A stretch of 64,000 bases of DNA from Oasisia sp. SBJ-2009 (lineage: Eukaryota; Annelida; Polychaeta; Sabellida; Siboglinidae): contig OZ024867.1 of the NCBI GenBank assembly GCA_964017155.1, forward strand, positions 6,875,489 through 6,939,488, in the 5' to 3' direction. The number at the start of each line of letters is the position of its first letter. Within the stretch, counting starts at the first letter, position 1. The position numbers and the translations under genes are program-made. Below the pieces are notes generated by a model. It was not told where the DNA came from. It searched no databases and worked only from the letters and a program-made list of their open reading frames with translations. Positions 1-11,888 of the stretch are shown here, piece by piece.

Positions 1-189
1 CACTGCTTCTGCTTGTAATAATCCTTCGGACAGTATAACTGAAATAGTTAGACTGGAACCGTTCGATTATTACAACCAAAAACAAAACGAAATGCTATAC
101 GTTAACATGGAGAATATGGACCTCCTGCCCCAAACTGCCCCCAGCCTCTCGTTTTCGCGCGTGAGACTTACACGCCCTATTGATACATT

Positions 190-360
190 TACAGAAACAT
201 GTTCCGAAACTACAGCTACATCAAATGGGAATCTAAATTGTAACAACTGCACTCAGGCAAACGAAGATTATCACCTTCCATTTCTTTATAAGAGAAAGTA
301 GATATGGCGATCATAACCGTAAAGAGGGGAACGCAGCAGCAACAGTCAACGTTCTATCAC
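190..360 (+). pseudogene. Decayed non-LTR retrotransposon fragment (linker upstream of RT)
   Basis: An open frame runs from the window edge to a stop at 301. Its last third (CTQANEDYHLPFLYKR) followed, after a frameshift, by EVDMAIITVKRG resembles the linker of LINE proteins (pattern EDDHPIL-EVE-A---LK-GKSAGVDN) just before the reverse-transcriptase domain. The same peptide recurs at 5881-5975 (TQANEDYDLPILYE), where more of the upstream LINE protein is recognisable. The part before position 190 does not match anything I know; it could be a host exon tail or unrelated sequence. Inference: dead fragment, not a gene. Confidence 0.45.
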
Positions 361-1019
361 ATTCTATTAAAGGATTGTGTAAACCTGGACAGATGCAGTC
401 ACAGTGATATGCAACCACAGTTTGGCCGTTAGTAGAGTGGCCCACAGCGTGGACACAACCACCTATAATCACACTACCAAACACAGAGTAACCTACAACT
501 GTGCCAGAAACTACCGCACTCTCAGCCTCATCAACTATGTGAGCAAGTAATTATTAATGTTAAGACATAAAAGTAGACAGAGTATCTGTATTAAGGATGA
601 TTGGTAAAAGGCCACTAAAGGGAGATATTGTTTCTAACATGTTACTAATTTAAAAAAATCTTCTATATCACTGACGAAAGTCAAAACCCAGGTTATTAGC
701 CAACGTTTACAAAGATGTTCTAAACATGCGTATTTCAGCTGACATTTGAAATTACCAAGACTCTCCGAAGACGTAATGTGACTAGACAGTGTTCCAAAGT
801 GTGGAAGCGGCCATTGAAAATAACCGTGCCCAGCTGTGACGCGGGTACGTGTCACTGTCAGTGTGCTGTAGGCGGCGGACCTCAGTATTCTAGGTGGCTA
901 TAAAGGAAGACAAGATAACGCAAGCAGACGGGCGATTTGCGAAGCAATATCGGGCAGCCTCAGTGATCCATTCGCCAACACATATTACGCTGACATTCAC
1001 AAAGTGCACAAAACGACTT
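361..1019. other. No gene seen; weakly duplicated intergenic DNA
   Basis: AT-rich sequence without a credible coding frame. Part of it (about 560-610, around the shared words GTAGACA and TATTAAGGATG) aligns in order with 6020-6060, so it belongs to the decayed tandem duplication described below. Confidence 0.4.
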
Positions 1020-1027
1020 GGGCACAC

Positions 1028-1279
1028 GGTGTCTTCCCGTTATAGCTACTTCCCGTTATAGCTACTTCCCGTTATAGCTACTTTTTATTCCCGTTATAGC
1101 TACTTGTTAAGTTTGACAGGCAAACTAGTCCCGTTATAGCTACTTATTTAATTACCCAATTCAGGAGGAGACAGCAAGGGGGAGCATTAACTATTTCAGA
1201 CTGCTGTAAGATTTATATATGAAATGTATTATTGAAATACACATTTAAAAAGTCATAATAATTATATATAATTATAAAT
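1028..1279 (+). repeat. Left terminal inverted repeat of the MULE
   Basis: It contains five copies of CCCGTTATAGCTACTT, three of them back to back, then unique sequence including CAGACTGCTGTAAG and TTTAAAAAGTCATAA. All of this reappears as reverse complement at 1907-2156 with scattered substitutions and small indels. Confidence 0.85.
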
Positions 1280-1314
1280 GTTTATTGTAAACAATTACTT
1301 TATGGAGACATGGC

Positions 1315-1542
1315 TTGGAGAAGATGCAAACAACAACAAACAATCATGTTGAGGGATGGAATTCCAAATTAACAGAACTGAAAGTTGCACAACTTGACGC
1401 TGCCATCCTGCCACCGCAGAAGAAGAAGAAACACATCGTGACTGATCAGCGCCTGACTGTGATAAAACAGGAATATGGCTCAGGATGCAGAGCAGTGTTA
1501 AGCTTTCTGCATGCAGCTGGACATTTGCTAAAACTAGAGTGA
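1315..1542 (+). pseudogene. MULE transposase C-terminal relic
   Basis: About 75 codons without an ATG at the start. The peptide carries TNNHVEGWNSKL, like the (R)TNN-xE(G/S)-(W/F)H motif near the end of MULE/FLYWCH-associated transposases. It then has an ILPPQKKKK segment and a C-terminal helix ending FLHAAGHLLKLE, comparable with the usual ...LEFL-AVSHLL ending. The catalytic DDE region, zinc finger and SWIM domain are missing, so only the tail of a transposase gene survives between the TIRs. Family assignment rests on remembered motif patterns; a profile search would decide it. Confidence 0.5.
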
Positions 1543-1906
1543 CACTTAGTCTAGTCGGAAGAGGGGGGTGCCATGCACTTTCGGAAATATACTTTTAATT
1601 GGTATCACTAGATCGGAAAAAATACGTAGAAAACGGTTTCTATGTTAACAAGTCAGCAAAATGTCCCACGTATAATTTTTTATGCAAATTAGTGCCGGCA
1701 TTATTGAATAAGCAAATTTTCACTATATCTCAACCAATATTGCAGATAACTGACAAAATAAGATGTATATACCTATGGTTATGAGGGTCAGCGACCATAA
1801 TAAAACTATTGTTGAGATGGTCACATGTGTCTATGACAGCTTAATAAAAACTGTTTTGCACATGGCTTTTATGTTATATTTTCCATTTCAAATAAGTGAC
1901 AGTTAC

Positions 1907-2156
1907 ATTTATAATTATATCATTCTTATGACTTTTTAAATGTGTATTTCATTAATACATTTCATATATAAATCTTACAGCAGTCTGAAATAGTTAATGC
2001 TCCCCCTTGCTGTCCCCTCCTGAATTCGGTATTTAAATAAGTAGCTATAACGGGACTAGTTTACCTGTCAAACTTAACGAGTAGCTATAACGGGAAAAAA
2101 CTGTAGCTATAACGGGAAGTAGCTATAACGGGAAGTAGCTATAACGGACCTAGACC
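1907..2156 (-). repeat. Right terminal inverted repeat of the MULE
   Basis: Reverse complement of 1028-1279. The array reads AAGTAGCTATAACGGG on the plus strand here. The outermost bases differ more (GGTGTCTT versus GGTCTAGG) than the inner TIR, which is usual for an old copy. Confidence 0.85.
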
Positions 2157-3004
2157 GGGCACACTAGCAATGTAAGTGGTACTACTGTCATTCATGCTCG
2201 TGTAATTCCGCGCCATTCAATAGTTGATGTCGTCTCATTGAAGCCAGCTTCCACTCAATGCAAAACATACACGTACGCGATTTTACTCTGTGGGTTGTTA
2301 CTATTTACTCGCTAAAATAATAAATAATTAGGCGTGATTTTTGCCAATAACATGGCACTTTAGCTGTAATAATGCGTATATAATTACGACTTGTTTACAT
2401 TAATTTCACTAGAACCAGGACCAGTTCAAACTGTTTTAAACTACAAGTTTTGCTAGCGTAGTGCTAGCACCCTAATGCAGTAATTTAGTATATGTTATAT
2501 ATATATTTTACTTTTACTTTAGCTTATGAATGCGTACTGCGTTTTACCTTTATCTATTCAATAAACTTGTTATTATTGTTCAAATATTGCCATCTAATGT
2601 CACCCACAGTATTTATCTCCATTAATATATAAATACGCGTACATCGAAGCAACTACGTCTCAGCCGGTACCAAAGCTGTCTAGATATCAAAGCGGTACGG
2701 GTTTTCGCTATACTCGCCGTATAAGTTATTATTTTATAATGTATTCTTGTGACGACTATAATTTTCGGGGGAAAATAAAGTTGTTCAATCTGTTTGCATA
2801 CGAAGCGAAATAGTGACAAAATGGAATGTATATATGTATCCCATATGCGACATACTATTCACATATTATTCGCATATAGGTTAAAGCAATCTTTACGCTC
2901 AGATAGCATTGAATCGCATCAACAATTGTTGAACAAACGAATATACCTGCTCTTGTCTGGCAATATAACGTAGAAATGGCTGACATGTATAAAACCACAT
3001 ATTC

Positions 3005-3241
3005 TCATACGTTACCGTTTGCACTACTTGAAGTTGACCAAAAGCAGATGACCACGAGCATTATAGCGGGAAGTCCAGCGAGTGTCCGTCGACAGGCCAG
3101 TGGCCGAGACAGCGGCATTGTCACTGCAGCGAGGTCGATTTCTTGTAGGACGAGTCCTGAAGCTGGGAAACTAATCGCCGAAGTCACAGCCTTGAAATTA
3201 GACGCCGAAGTCACAGTCGTGAAACTAGTCGGTAAAGCCAC
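3005..3241. other. Highly conserved GC-rich core of the duplicated segment (copy 1)
   Basis: About 157 bp around 3043-3200 differ from copy 2 (about 8132-8287) at only some 5 positions, while surrounding sequence has diverged much more. Open frames exist on both strands (plus strand GSPASVRRQASGRDSG, minus strand LACRRTLAGLPA), and neither resembles a family I know. The core could be a non-coding exon, a CpG-rich promoter piece, or a small conserved peptide exon. No start/stop pair is kept identically in both copies on the plus strand. Confidence 0.45.
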
Positions 3242-3253
3242 GCGTTAAACGAC

Positions 3254-3378
3254 TGACGTCTGGATAATTACAACGTAGTTTTACAGACAATCTCACTACT
3301 TAAATCAATATATGGGCTGAACTCTAAAAACGTGCATCATTCTGATTGGTGGACACACTGAGCGTCACCACCGGAAGT
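3254..3378. promoter_or_regulatory. Promoter-like cluster: CRE-like, inverted CCAAT and ETS motifs (copy 1)
   Basis: TGACGTC at 3254-3260, GATTGG (CCAATC on minus) at 3344-3349 and CCGGAAGT (ETS-type) at 3371-3378. Copy 2 keeps TGACGT at 8334, GATTGG at 8414-8419 and CCGGAAGT at 8441-8448, with exactly the same 22-bp step between the last two. Motif identity is seen; promoter activity is inference. Orientation would suit transcription of the adjacent core on the minus strand. Confidence 0.35.
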
Positions 3379-4500
3379 ACGAACACAACAGCGTTTGGAT
3401 ATCATGTGACGCCTGTCAATCAAATTTGATTGACATCTGCTATTACTGAAAATCAATTCCAATCAACCCTTGTATAGAGTCACCCGGAGTCATATGTAAT
3501 ACAACTACCTGACAAACTGTGTAATTAGTGTTTCTCCGAAGCATTTCCAATCATTGATAATGCATGATCCATCATCACTCTCAAATAGTTCCGTGTGTTA
3601 TTAGATACAGCTGCCAATCAATCGTTGACTGTGAGTGACATTATCAACAAATGCACGCCGCGTTATATGTGTGTGTTATACAATGCACGTATTAAGGTTT
3701 TTATGATGTTTTGATGAGTTAATTGTAACCTATTGTAATGTCACTCCAACTCAGTTGAGTTGCTAATAAAACTTGTGTTATTATTAATTATACTTATAAA
3801 ATGCCATGCATCTAGGTTCAAAACAAAAGCAAATGTAATTGGTTATCCATGTATCAATTTGCTTCCACCATTACACAGCATCAACGGCGACGCAAATATA
3901 TCGCCGTAATCTAAAAGAGTAATTGAAATCGTTAAATTGTGAATACTTCAGTAGCTACGTCTAGTGTTTCACGGAAAAAGGTTCTCTATCACAAACTCAA
4001 TCACAAAGGCATACGCTATCGCAAATCACAATTGAAAAACTGGCTATATTTAGTTTAAAGACAAAAGCAAACGTAATTGGTCGTCGTTGTATTAATGAAC
4101 TGACGCTACGATATAAATTAGCAGCGACGTAACGATTTAACAACAATATATATGCGTAAATGGTTATGTAGAAAACCTGTCAATAATATCAGCACTGCAC
4201 CGGCTGACACAGACTACACGATTCCTGGAAAACTCTGTCCGACAATGTAGTTACAGCAGCCAAGTTGATGGATGTTGTGTTTGAATAATTTCGCATTGGA
4301 TATGTCTCTATATACTATAAAATAATATATAAATTAAAAAAATTGATATTAAGTATTGTCCTACTATAATCATTATTTAATGTCGCTCTCGTGGCAAAGG
4401 CATTTACATGCTTTAACGGGAGTTGAATGCCTTAATTGGACAAAACCAACCACGATAGGCCATATGTATTTGCAATTATTGATATCGGTCAAATTACTTT

Positions 4501-5643
4501 CATCCGTCCGTCCGTCCGTCCGTCCGTCCGTCCGTCCGTCCGTCCGTCCGTCCGTCCGTCCGTCCGTCCGTCCGTCCGTCCGTCCGTCCGTCCGTCCGTC
4601 CGTCCGTCCGTCCGTCCGTCCGTCCGTCCGTCCGTCCGTCCGTCCGTCCGTCCGTCCGTCCGTCCGTCCGTCCGTCCGTCCGTCCGTCCGTCCGTCCGTC
4701 CGTCCGTCCGTCCGTCCGTCCGTCCGTCCGTCCGTCCGTCCGTCCGTCCGTCCGTCCGTCCGTCCGTCCGTCCGTCCGTCCGTCCGTCCGTCCGTCCGTC
4801 CGTCCGTCCGTCCGTCCGTCCGTCCGTCCGTCCGTCCGTCCGTCCGTCCGTCCGTCCGTCCGTCCGTCCGTCCGTCCGTCCGCCCGCCCGCCCGCCCGCC
4901 CGCCCGCCCGCCCGCCCGCCCGCCCGCCCGCCCGCCCGCCCGCCCGCCCGTCCGTCCGTCCGTCCGTCCGTCCGTCCGTCCGTCCGTTCGTTCGTTAGTT
5001 CGTTAGTTCGTTAGTTCGTTAGTTCGTTAGTTCGTTAGTTCGTTAGTTCGTTAGTTCGTTAGTTCGTTAGTTCGTTCGTTCTTGCGTTCTTTCGTTCGAT
5101 GGTTAGATTATTCATTCATATATTCATTCATATATTCATTCGTTCGTTCGTTCGTTCGTTCGTTCGTTCGTTCGTTCGTTCGTTCGTTCGTTCGTTCGTT
5201 CGTTCGTTCGTTCGTTCGTTCGTTCGTTCGTTCGTTCGTTCGTTCGTTCGTTCGTTCGTTCGTTCGTTCGTTCCTTCCTTCCTTCCTTCCTTCCTTCCTT
5301 CCTTCCTTCCTTCCTTCCTTCCTTCCTTCCTTCCTTCCTTCCTTCCTTCCTTCCTTCAGTCATTCAGCCATCCAGCCATCCAGCCATCCAGCCATCCAGC
5401 CATCCAGCCATCCAGCCATCCAGCCATCCAGCCATCCAGCCATCCAGCCATCCAGCCATCCAGCCATCCAGCCATCCAGCCATCCAGCCATCCAGCCATC
5501 CAGCCAGTCAGCCAGTCAGCCAGTCAGCCAGTCAGCCAGTCAGCCAGTCAGCCAGTCAGCCAGTCAGCCAGTCAGCCAGTCAGCCAGTCAGCCAGTCAGC
5601 CAGTCAGCCAGTCAGCCAGTCAGCCAGTCAGTCAGTCAGTCAT
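4501..5643. repeat. Composite ladder of tetra- and octanucleotide arrays
   Basis: Successive perfect or near-perfect arrays: (CCGT)n 4503-4880, (CCCG)n 4881-4950, (CCGT)n to 4985, (TTAGTTCG)n to about 5075, an ATTCATAT patch, (TTCG)n 5136-5271, (TTCC)n 5272-5357, (CAGCCATC)n 5364-5502 and (CAGTCAGC)n 5503-5640. The open frames of [20 protein letters not shown] and SASQPVSQ repeats are consequences of the 4/8-bp periods and are not genes. Confidence 0.95.
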
Positions 5644-5644
5644 C

Positions 5645-5990
5645 GATGAATACGTTCGATAAAGAGGATATGGCCAAGAGGAATGAAGACAATCAAAGAC
5701 AACTGGATTGAAGAGCAACGACGTGAAATAGAACACAACATCACAAAGAACATCAGCGAACGTGGCTTCCAATCCACACATAAGAGATACGTCAAAATCA
5801 GCAGTATTTAAGACAAAGCTCGGACACTGCACGGAAGAAAAGTACAATATTAGTAGATACACACAATACTGTTCCGAACTATGCAACTGCCGTCAAAAGG
5901 AAATTTGAACGTTAACAACTTAACTCAGGCAAACGAAGATTATGACCTTCCAATACTATACGAGGGACGTAGAGACCAGCATCTGAGCAA
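5645..5990 (+). pseudogene. Decayed non-LTR retrotransposon fragment (between EN and RT)
   Basis: In frame 3 the segment reads KTIKDNWIEEQRREIEHNI. Then, with frameshifts, it reads KTKLGHCTEEKYNISRYTQY-CSEL and finally LNVNNLTQANEDYDLPILYE. These match, in order, the EN-RT linker of a broad group of animal LINEs (pattern W--EQC-EIE ... DK-GK-LTEE--IL-RW-EYCSELYN ... ED-HPIL--EVE). At least two frameshifts and internal stops. It is the downstream homologue of 190-360 and marks the start of duplicate copy 2. Confidence 0.55.
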
Positions 5991-6867
5991 ATTTGACAAC
6001 AGTAATAGGATAATATTAAAATACATAGTAGTAGTAGACAAAATACCGATATTAAGGATGTTTGCCTCAACATTACTGAAGAGAGCTACATACTGTTTAC
6101 AAAATGGAACATTTCAGTAAAATAATAGTAACTAAACTAACACAGAAATTAATAATAATAACATACGTAATTTGCTGTAGCGCTAGATCCACTATGTTCG
6201 TCAGAATTTAGAACACATAATACGTCATGGTCAGTAACCTAAAATTATAGTAGTAAGACAGTCAGTTAAACTTTCAATTGTGTCAAAGGTTATAACATAT
6301 TAATTACAAAAAATAAGTTATTTAATTTTAATTATAGTTAAAATAATAAAATTGACGTTACCTGACCTACAATACCATATAGTTACTCAATTATAATGGC
6401 GAAATTACTCAAATATAGCAATACAAAATCAGATAAAAATAAATACTTATAAATATTACTAATAAAAATGAAAAATAACTATACAATGTTTATGATGGAG
6501 CATGTTGATTTTATGTATGATTCATAACAAGATACCGTTTACATAATTAAACTATTTACATACAATAAATAAGCACGGCATTTTCCATTTCAAAATTGTT
6601 TTCAAAGTATGTGAACTCTCCACAGCCTGCTGGCATATAGTATCTATTTCTACAGCAGATAAATTAAAAATATTTTGGACATTGTGTTCTGATGCTATTG
6701 AAATGTAAAATCCGCCATTAGTTATGCAAAAGAAATATTGGCTAAAATGCAATATTCTGTAGGTCCGCACTTTACTTTTATTTATATGTGAAAATAGTAA
6801 GAACTTACAAGGGTGCCACGTATCTAGTAGATTCATTTATGTATGTATATGTATATGTATATGTATA
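5991..6867. other. AT-rich intergenic DNA, no gene seen
   Basis: No credible coding frame. Parts align weakly with 560-1019 in the first duplicate. The minus-strand frame of 6552-6836 has no recognisable motif. Confidence 0.4.
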
Positions 6868-7175
<308 letters not shown>

Positions 7176-8089
7176 ATGCCTATACTTTTGTTTGAACTGA
7201 TGAATGCATCGGCGTTGCTGTACTGGTCAAAATATTGCCATCTATTGACACTGTATTAACCTTCATCGAAATATAAATACGTTTACATCAATATAAATAT
7301 GCCAAAGCTTGCTATGGATTATCATTTTCGAATGTATTCTTGTGGTGAATACAATTTTTGTGAATATATATACGTGTTCAATCTGTTTGAATTCGGTGCG
7401 AAATTATTATAAAACAGAATGTTTATATTTACCCCAAAGGTAAAATATTATTCGCATATTCAATGTATAGTTTGTTACAAACATTAAGATCTAATTGCGT
7501 AGTATCGCAGCAGTTGGCTTACAACCGAACAGATGCACTGTAACGATTTTCTTTCCGGGCGTTAAATAATATCCGGGTGATCTTTCTCCGCATGCGCGAG
7601 TCAGTTGTTGTCATTAGTTACCATTAAGTACGTTAACGCTTCCCGCTGAATCTCATATTAATGACATCTTTAGTGTCATATATATCGGCCATTGTTAGAA
7701 AACGAAGTCTATAACCTTTCAGCAAAATTAGTTCTTGATGCATGCTTTGATGGCAAATGCAAATCACGTGACTTCATTGCGCCAAAGTCCGTTACAGTGA
7801 TGTAAACAAACGGAATAGCTTAACGTATGGAAAGAAATTCTAAGAAACTATACACAGTAATCACCACATAGTATTTATACTATAAATGCTTTGCGTTTTA
7901 CACTCATTTATCGCGCATGAGTAGAAAAGTAAGGTCCCCGGGATATTTGTAACGCCTGGATAAATGTAAGGACGACACCCTTGTCCGGTAATTTGTCATC
8001 AATAGGCCTACAGTCTACATACTTCGTGTGCATTTGTAACAATCAGCATCAGATACAATTTACTGAAATGTACAAAAGTGTGTCTTCTC

Positions 8090-8285
8090 AGACGTTCTTA
8101 CCGTTTGCAGTACTTGAAGGTGACCAAAACCAGATGACCACGAGGAGTATAGCGGGAAGTCCAGCGAGTGTCCGTCGACAGGTCAGTGGCCGAGACAGCG
8201 GCATTGTCACTGCTGCGAGGTCGATTTCTTGTAGGACGAGTCCTGAAGCTGGGAAACTAATCGCCGAAGTCACAGCCTTGAAATA
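8090..8285. other. Conserved GC-rich core (copy 2)
   Basis: Near-identical partner of the 3005-3241 core. The plus-strand frame ends here with TAA right after VTALK, whereas copy 1 continues, so a plus-strand protein is not preserved. The minus-strand frame is retained over about 60 codons but ends differently upstream. Confidence 0.45.
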
Positions 8286-8333
8286 AGTCGCCGAGACACA
8301 GTCGTGAAACTACATCAAACGACTGACGTGTGT

Positions 8334-8448
8334 GTAGCTACACTAAAGTTTTAAAGACAATCTCACGACTTAAATCAATAGATGGGCTGTACCCTAACAC
8401 CGTGTAGCGTTCTGATTGGTCGATACACTGAGCGTCATTTCCGGAAGT
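8334..8448. promoter_or_regulatory. Promoter-like cluster: CRE-like, inverted CCAAT and ETS motifs (copy 2)
   Basis: TGACGTG 8334-8340, GATTGG 8414-8419, CCGGAAGT 8441-8448. The CCAAT-to-ETS spacing is identical to copy 1 although flanking bases have changed. Confidence 0.35.
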
Positions 8449-9345
8449 ACGACTACAACAACGTTGGGAGCTCGCTCCAACAACACATGTCAATCAATTT
8501 GATTGACATCTGCTATTACTGAAAATCAATTTCAATCAAACATTGCATAACGTAACCCGGACTCATGCGTGCAAGCATTTAATACAACTAGCTCACGAAC
8601 TGTGTAATTAGTGTTTCTCCGAATCATTTACATTACATTTACAATCATCATGGATAATGCATGATTCGTCGGGCCCTTCCTCACCTCTCAAATAGTTCCG
8701 TATGTTATTAGATACATATGCCAATCAACCGCTGTGTGTGAGTGATGTTATCAACACATGCACGCCACGTCCTGCTACATGTGCCGCGCTATATGTGTGT
8801 GTTATATAATGCATGTATTAATTATATTAATATTTTGCTGCTTTGCCCCTAGTATTAAAACAAAAGCAAATGTAATTTTTTATTTATGTATCAATTTACT
8901 GCTGCCATAACATAGCATAAACGGCGAACCAAATATGTCGCCGTAATCAAAAAGCGTAATTGAAATCGTTAGATTGGCTGATCATATCCTGTTAATATTT
9001 TAGTAGATATGTCTAGTGTTTCACCGGAAAAACATTCACTGTCACACACTCAATCATGAAGGAACATGATATACCAAATCACCCGTGAAAAAACTGGCAG
9101 TATTTAGTTTAAAAACAAAAACCAAATGTAATTGGTCGTCTTTTTATTAATGAACTGACGCTACGATATAAATTAGCAGCGACGAAACGATTTGAGAGCA
9201 ATTATTATGCGTAATTGGTTATGCATAACAAATGTGAAACATATCAGCACAGCACTGTCTGACACATGTTACAAGATTTCTGGAAAACTCCGACAGCAGC
9301 CAAGGTGATGGATGTTGTATCTGAATAATTTCGCATTGTACTCTC

Positions 9346-9478
<133 letters not shown>

Positions 9479-9660
9479 ATACAAATTGATATTATATTAT
9501 AATATTATTATAGTATAATTATTATCCAATGTGGCTCTCGTTGTGGTGATATTTATACGCTTTAACGGCAGTTGAATGCCTTAATTAGACATAATCACCA
9601 ACGACAGTCCGTATGCATTTTATAGTTATTGATATCGGTCAAGTAACCCTCATGCATTGT

Positions 9661-9790
9661 TCCGCCCGCCCGCCCGCCCGCCCGCCCGCCCGCCCGCCCG
9701 CCCGCCCGCCCGCCCGCCCGCCCGCCCGCCCGCCCGCCCGCCCGCCCGCCCGCCCGCCCGCCCGCCCGCCCGCCCGCCCGCCCGCCCGCA
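9661..9790. repeat. (CCCG)n tetranucleotide array
   Basis: About 32 perfect units at the end of duplicate copy 2; counterpart of the CCGT/CCCG arrays that follow copy 1. ARPPARPP and GGRAGGRA frames are artefacts. Confidence 0.95.
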
Positions 9791-10019
9791 TTAAAGTTGC
9801 ATTTTGACATAATTTCCCATTTTTTACGCATTTTATCTCAGTTATTGTACACCACGAACGATGTTTGGTCAGTAACATACTTGTTACCACATATATGCCA
9901 CTTCAGATTGCATACGTTATTTTATCAATTATAACTTTGCAACAAAAAACGACGCTGGAGTTTCCCCGAGATCTTTATCTATTTTTAACCATCCGAACTC
10001 TCCTGTCAACGAGAATATA

Positions 10020-10092
10020 AACATTGTCGCAAATGATGTCGCGAACAGCAAGCACATGCGCCAGCAGTAAAGACGCCGAGAAGGTAAACAAG
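10020..10092 (+). other. Possible 5' untranslated exon of the P2X7-like gene
   Basis: A locally GC-richer stretch ends in AAGGTAAACAAG followed by a consensus splice donor GTAAGT at 10,093. The next acceptor (TTTTTTCTCCAG) is at 10,748, in front of the first coding exon. No transcript evidence; the exon start is a guess. Confidence 0.3.
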
Positions 10093-10434
10093 GTAAGTGG
10101 ATGGTTTAGGGTTTTGATTAAATAGAAACACTGATACTTGCATTTAGGTTAAGCCGGCCTCAGCAATGAGTAAATGTGGTTGGCATTCAAGGTAGACGTT
10201 TTAGGTTTACGAAAAATGACACAGTACTGCATTATTTAATTAAACAGCGTCGTGGCGGCTATGTAAGTATGTTACCGCGTCGTGCGCCTGGGATTATGTA
10301 GAATGATTGAGTTAGAACCCACTAAAATATCAAACATAGGAAATATACAGAAACGGATTTTTTTTTATATAGTTCCGGATTCTATACAACTATTACAAGT
10401 GCTGTCAGATATAAGAAATGAACGAAACAAACAA

Positions 10435-10481
10435 ACAAACAAACAAAAACAAACAAACACACACACACATACACACATACA

Positions 10482-10530
<49 letters not shown>
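10435..10530. repeat. (CAAA)n / (CA)n microsatellite
   Basis: AAAC units pass into CA dinucleotides with a few CATA interruptions. Lies in the presumed first intron of the P2X7-like gene. Confidence 0.9.
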
Positions 10531-10532
<2 letters not shown>

Positions 10533-10757
10533 CGATATGATACTGCATATATTACTGTAATGACTATGACAGTAGACGTTGTGTGTGTAATCATGTATCA
10601 GTATACTATCCTGATGTATAATGATATATCAGTGTGTATATATATATATATATATACATATATATATTATATAATTACAAAAATGTAATGATTATAAAAA
10701 TATCAGTGTTGACGAAATTTATTTCTGTTAACACAATTTTTTCTCCAGAACGTCACA

Positions 10758-10883
10758 ATGTCCGCAAGAGATTGGCGAGGAAGGAGCAGGACAAAGAACA
10801 CACGGCCTGGCACAAGTCTTCTGTCAAAGGAAGACCAGGACAGAGTGAAGTCCCTGCAGACAAAGAGGGAGGAAGATCTAAAG
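10758..10883 (+). CDS. P2X7-like gene, first coding exon
   Basis: ATG at 10,758, nine bases after acceptor CAG. 42 codons, basic then acidic (SARDWRGRSRTK ... SLLSKEDQDRVK), ending AAG before donor GTTACA. Flows in phase 0 into the exon at 11,238. The charged, probably helical N-terminus is common in the channel-less family members. Confidence 0.5.
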
Positions 10884-11237
10884 GTTACACTTTGTTTATG
10901 ATACATTTTAAAGTTTGATATAAGTACGTAGAGTGCATTTCATTCACTCGCTAAAGTAATTGTCCAGGAAAGCATGCAGATATATTTGTGTGTTACGTAA
11001 ATTATTTGGTTACGTATTCTGAAAAGAGTTTGTGCAAAGTTCAACAGTTTTGTGTTTATACATGGAACAACAATAATATATGAACACAAATTATTTATTG
11101 ATCACAGTAGCAAACCTTTTGTAAATACAAAAGCGTTATTGTATAAAATAAGGTGGTAAGAATAAGGTAACAAACCGTTATACCTCTTGCATATAAGTCT
11201 CTTTTAACAGTATGCAACACTATGTTCTTATATCCAG

Positions 11238-11513
11238 GTGATCATCAACGACATGGATGAAGAGAAGTGTCGCGAGCTGCTCCTGAAGTTAACAGTTCGT
11301 TGCCCTGGATTGGTATTTGACACCATGGACACAATGTCATCAGACCCGACACCTGGCCCAGTGTCACCCTCAGCACCTCCCCCCCTGGTGCACTTGTCAC
11401 AACTGCTGTGACATGCCGACAGACAGAGAAGTGACAACTGCTGTGACATGCCCACAGACGTTGAGAAGAAGTGCTGTGGGATGAAACCCAAGCACTGTCT
11501 CAGTCTTCGACCG
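11238..11513 (+). pseudogene. P2X7-like gene, middle exon with frame lesion
   Basis: Acceptor TATCCAG, donor GTAATT. It starts with a helix (MDEEKCRELLLKL) and RCPGLVFDTMD, then a Ser/Pro-rich linker. In the reading frame set by exon 1 it meets TGA at about 11,409. Shifting one base at the C7 run gives PPWCTCHNCCDMPTDRE, the expected zinc-binding-like motif. A 35-bp direct duplication (CAACTGCTGTGACATGCC occurs twice, 35 bp apart) then returns the frame to NCCDMPTDVEKKCCG. The two lesions together add a multiple of three bases. Confidence 0.6.
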
Positions 11514-11837
11514 GTAATTAACACACGTGTATAGTTGACTTATAATTTCAATCTGACTTGACCATAATAAAATCTTACATAAAGTATATATAATTACATT
11601 AAAGCACATTCAGGATATGTTATTGCAGTACTGCTAACAGTGTAACACAAACATCCACATGATTAACGTCAGTAATTATTGCCACCGCTACTTCAATGTG
11701 GTAATGTTTGACAGAAAAACGTTCAATGAATCTAACATGATGCCTAAATTTTGGCTACCATAACTGGACACTTGTCAGGTCTACTAAGATATGTTTGCAG
11801 AATAACAACTACTTTGCCTAATACCTGACTTATCTAC

Positions 11838-11840
11838 CTA

Positions 11841-11888
<48 letters not shown>

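Larger units (their letters stand above)
1020..2164 (+). mobile_element. Mutator-like (MULE) DNA transposon remnant with long TIRs and 8-bp TSD
   Basis: The element occupies 1028-2156. It is bounded by the 8-bp direct repeat GGGCACAC at 1020-1027 and 2157-2164, a size typical of Mutator (8-11 bp) target duplications. The ends are imperfect inverted repeats of about 250 bp (1028-1279 and 1907-2156). The outer part of each is a subterminal array of CCCGTTATAGCTACTT. Inside lies a relic resembling the C-terminus of a MULE/FLYWCH-type transposase (1315-1542). At 1.13 kb it is far too short to be autonomous. A hAT element would share the 8-bp TSD, but 250-bp TIRs and the relic favour MULE. Confidence 0.75.
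2490..4505. repeat. Duplicated segment, copy 1
   Basis: Non-coding stretch aligned in order with 7170-9662: the start at a TA-rich tract, the CAAATATTGCCATCTA region, the GC-rich core (3005-3241), the CCAAT/ETS region, the two GTAATTGGT blocks, and the end at GATATCGGTCAA just before a tetranucleotide array. Divergence and indels show it is old. Copy 2 has roughly 500 bp extra before the core. No protein gene is convincing in either copy. Confidence 0.75.

Noticed and set aside
2..190. Receptor cytoplasmic tail exon with tyrosine motifs
   Set aside because: First impression from EPFDYYNQK and NEDYHLP. The downstream part matches a LINE linker instead, and a second copy with more LINE sequence is at 5,645-5,990; the first 190 bases remain unexplained.
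4356..5711. PSVR/SFVR/SASQ repeat proteins
   Set aside because: Frames imposed by tetra- and octanucleotide arrays; both strands and several frames are open.
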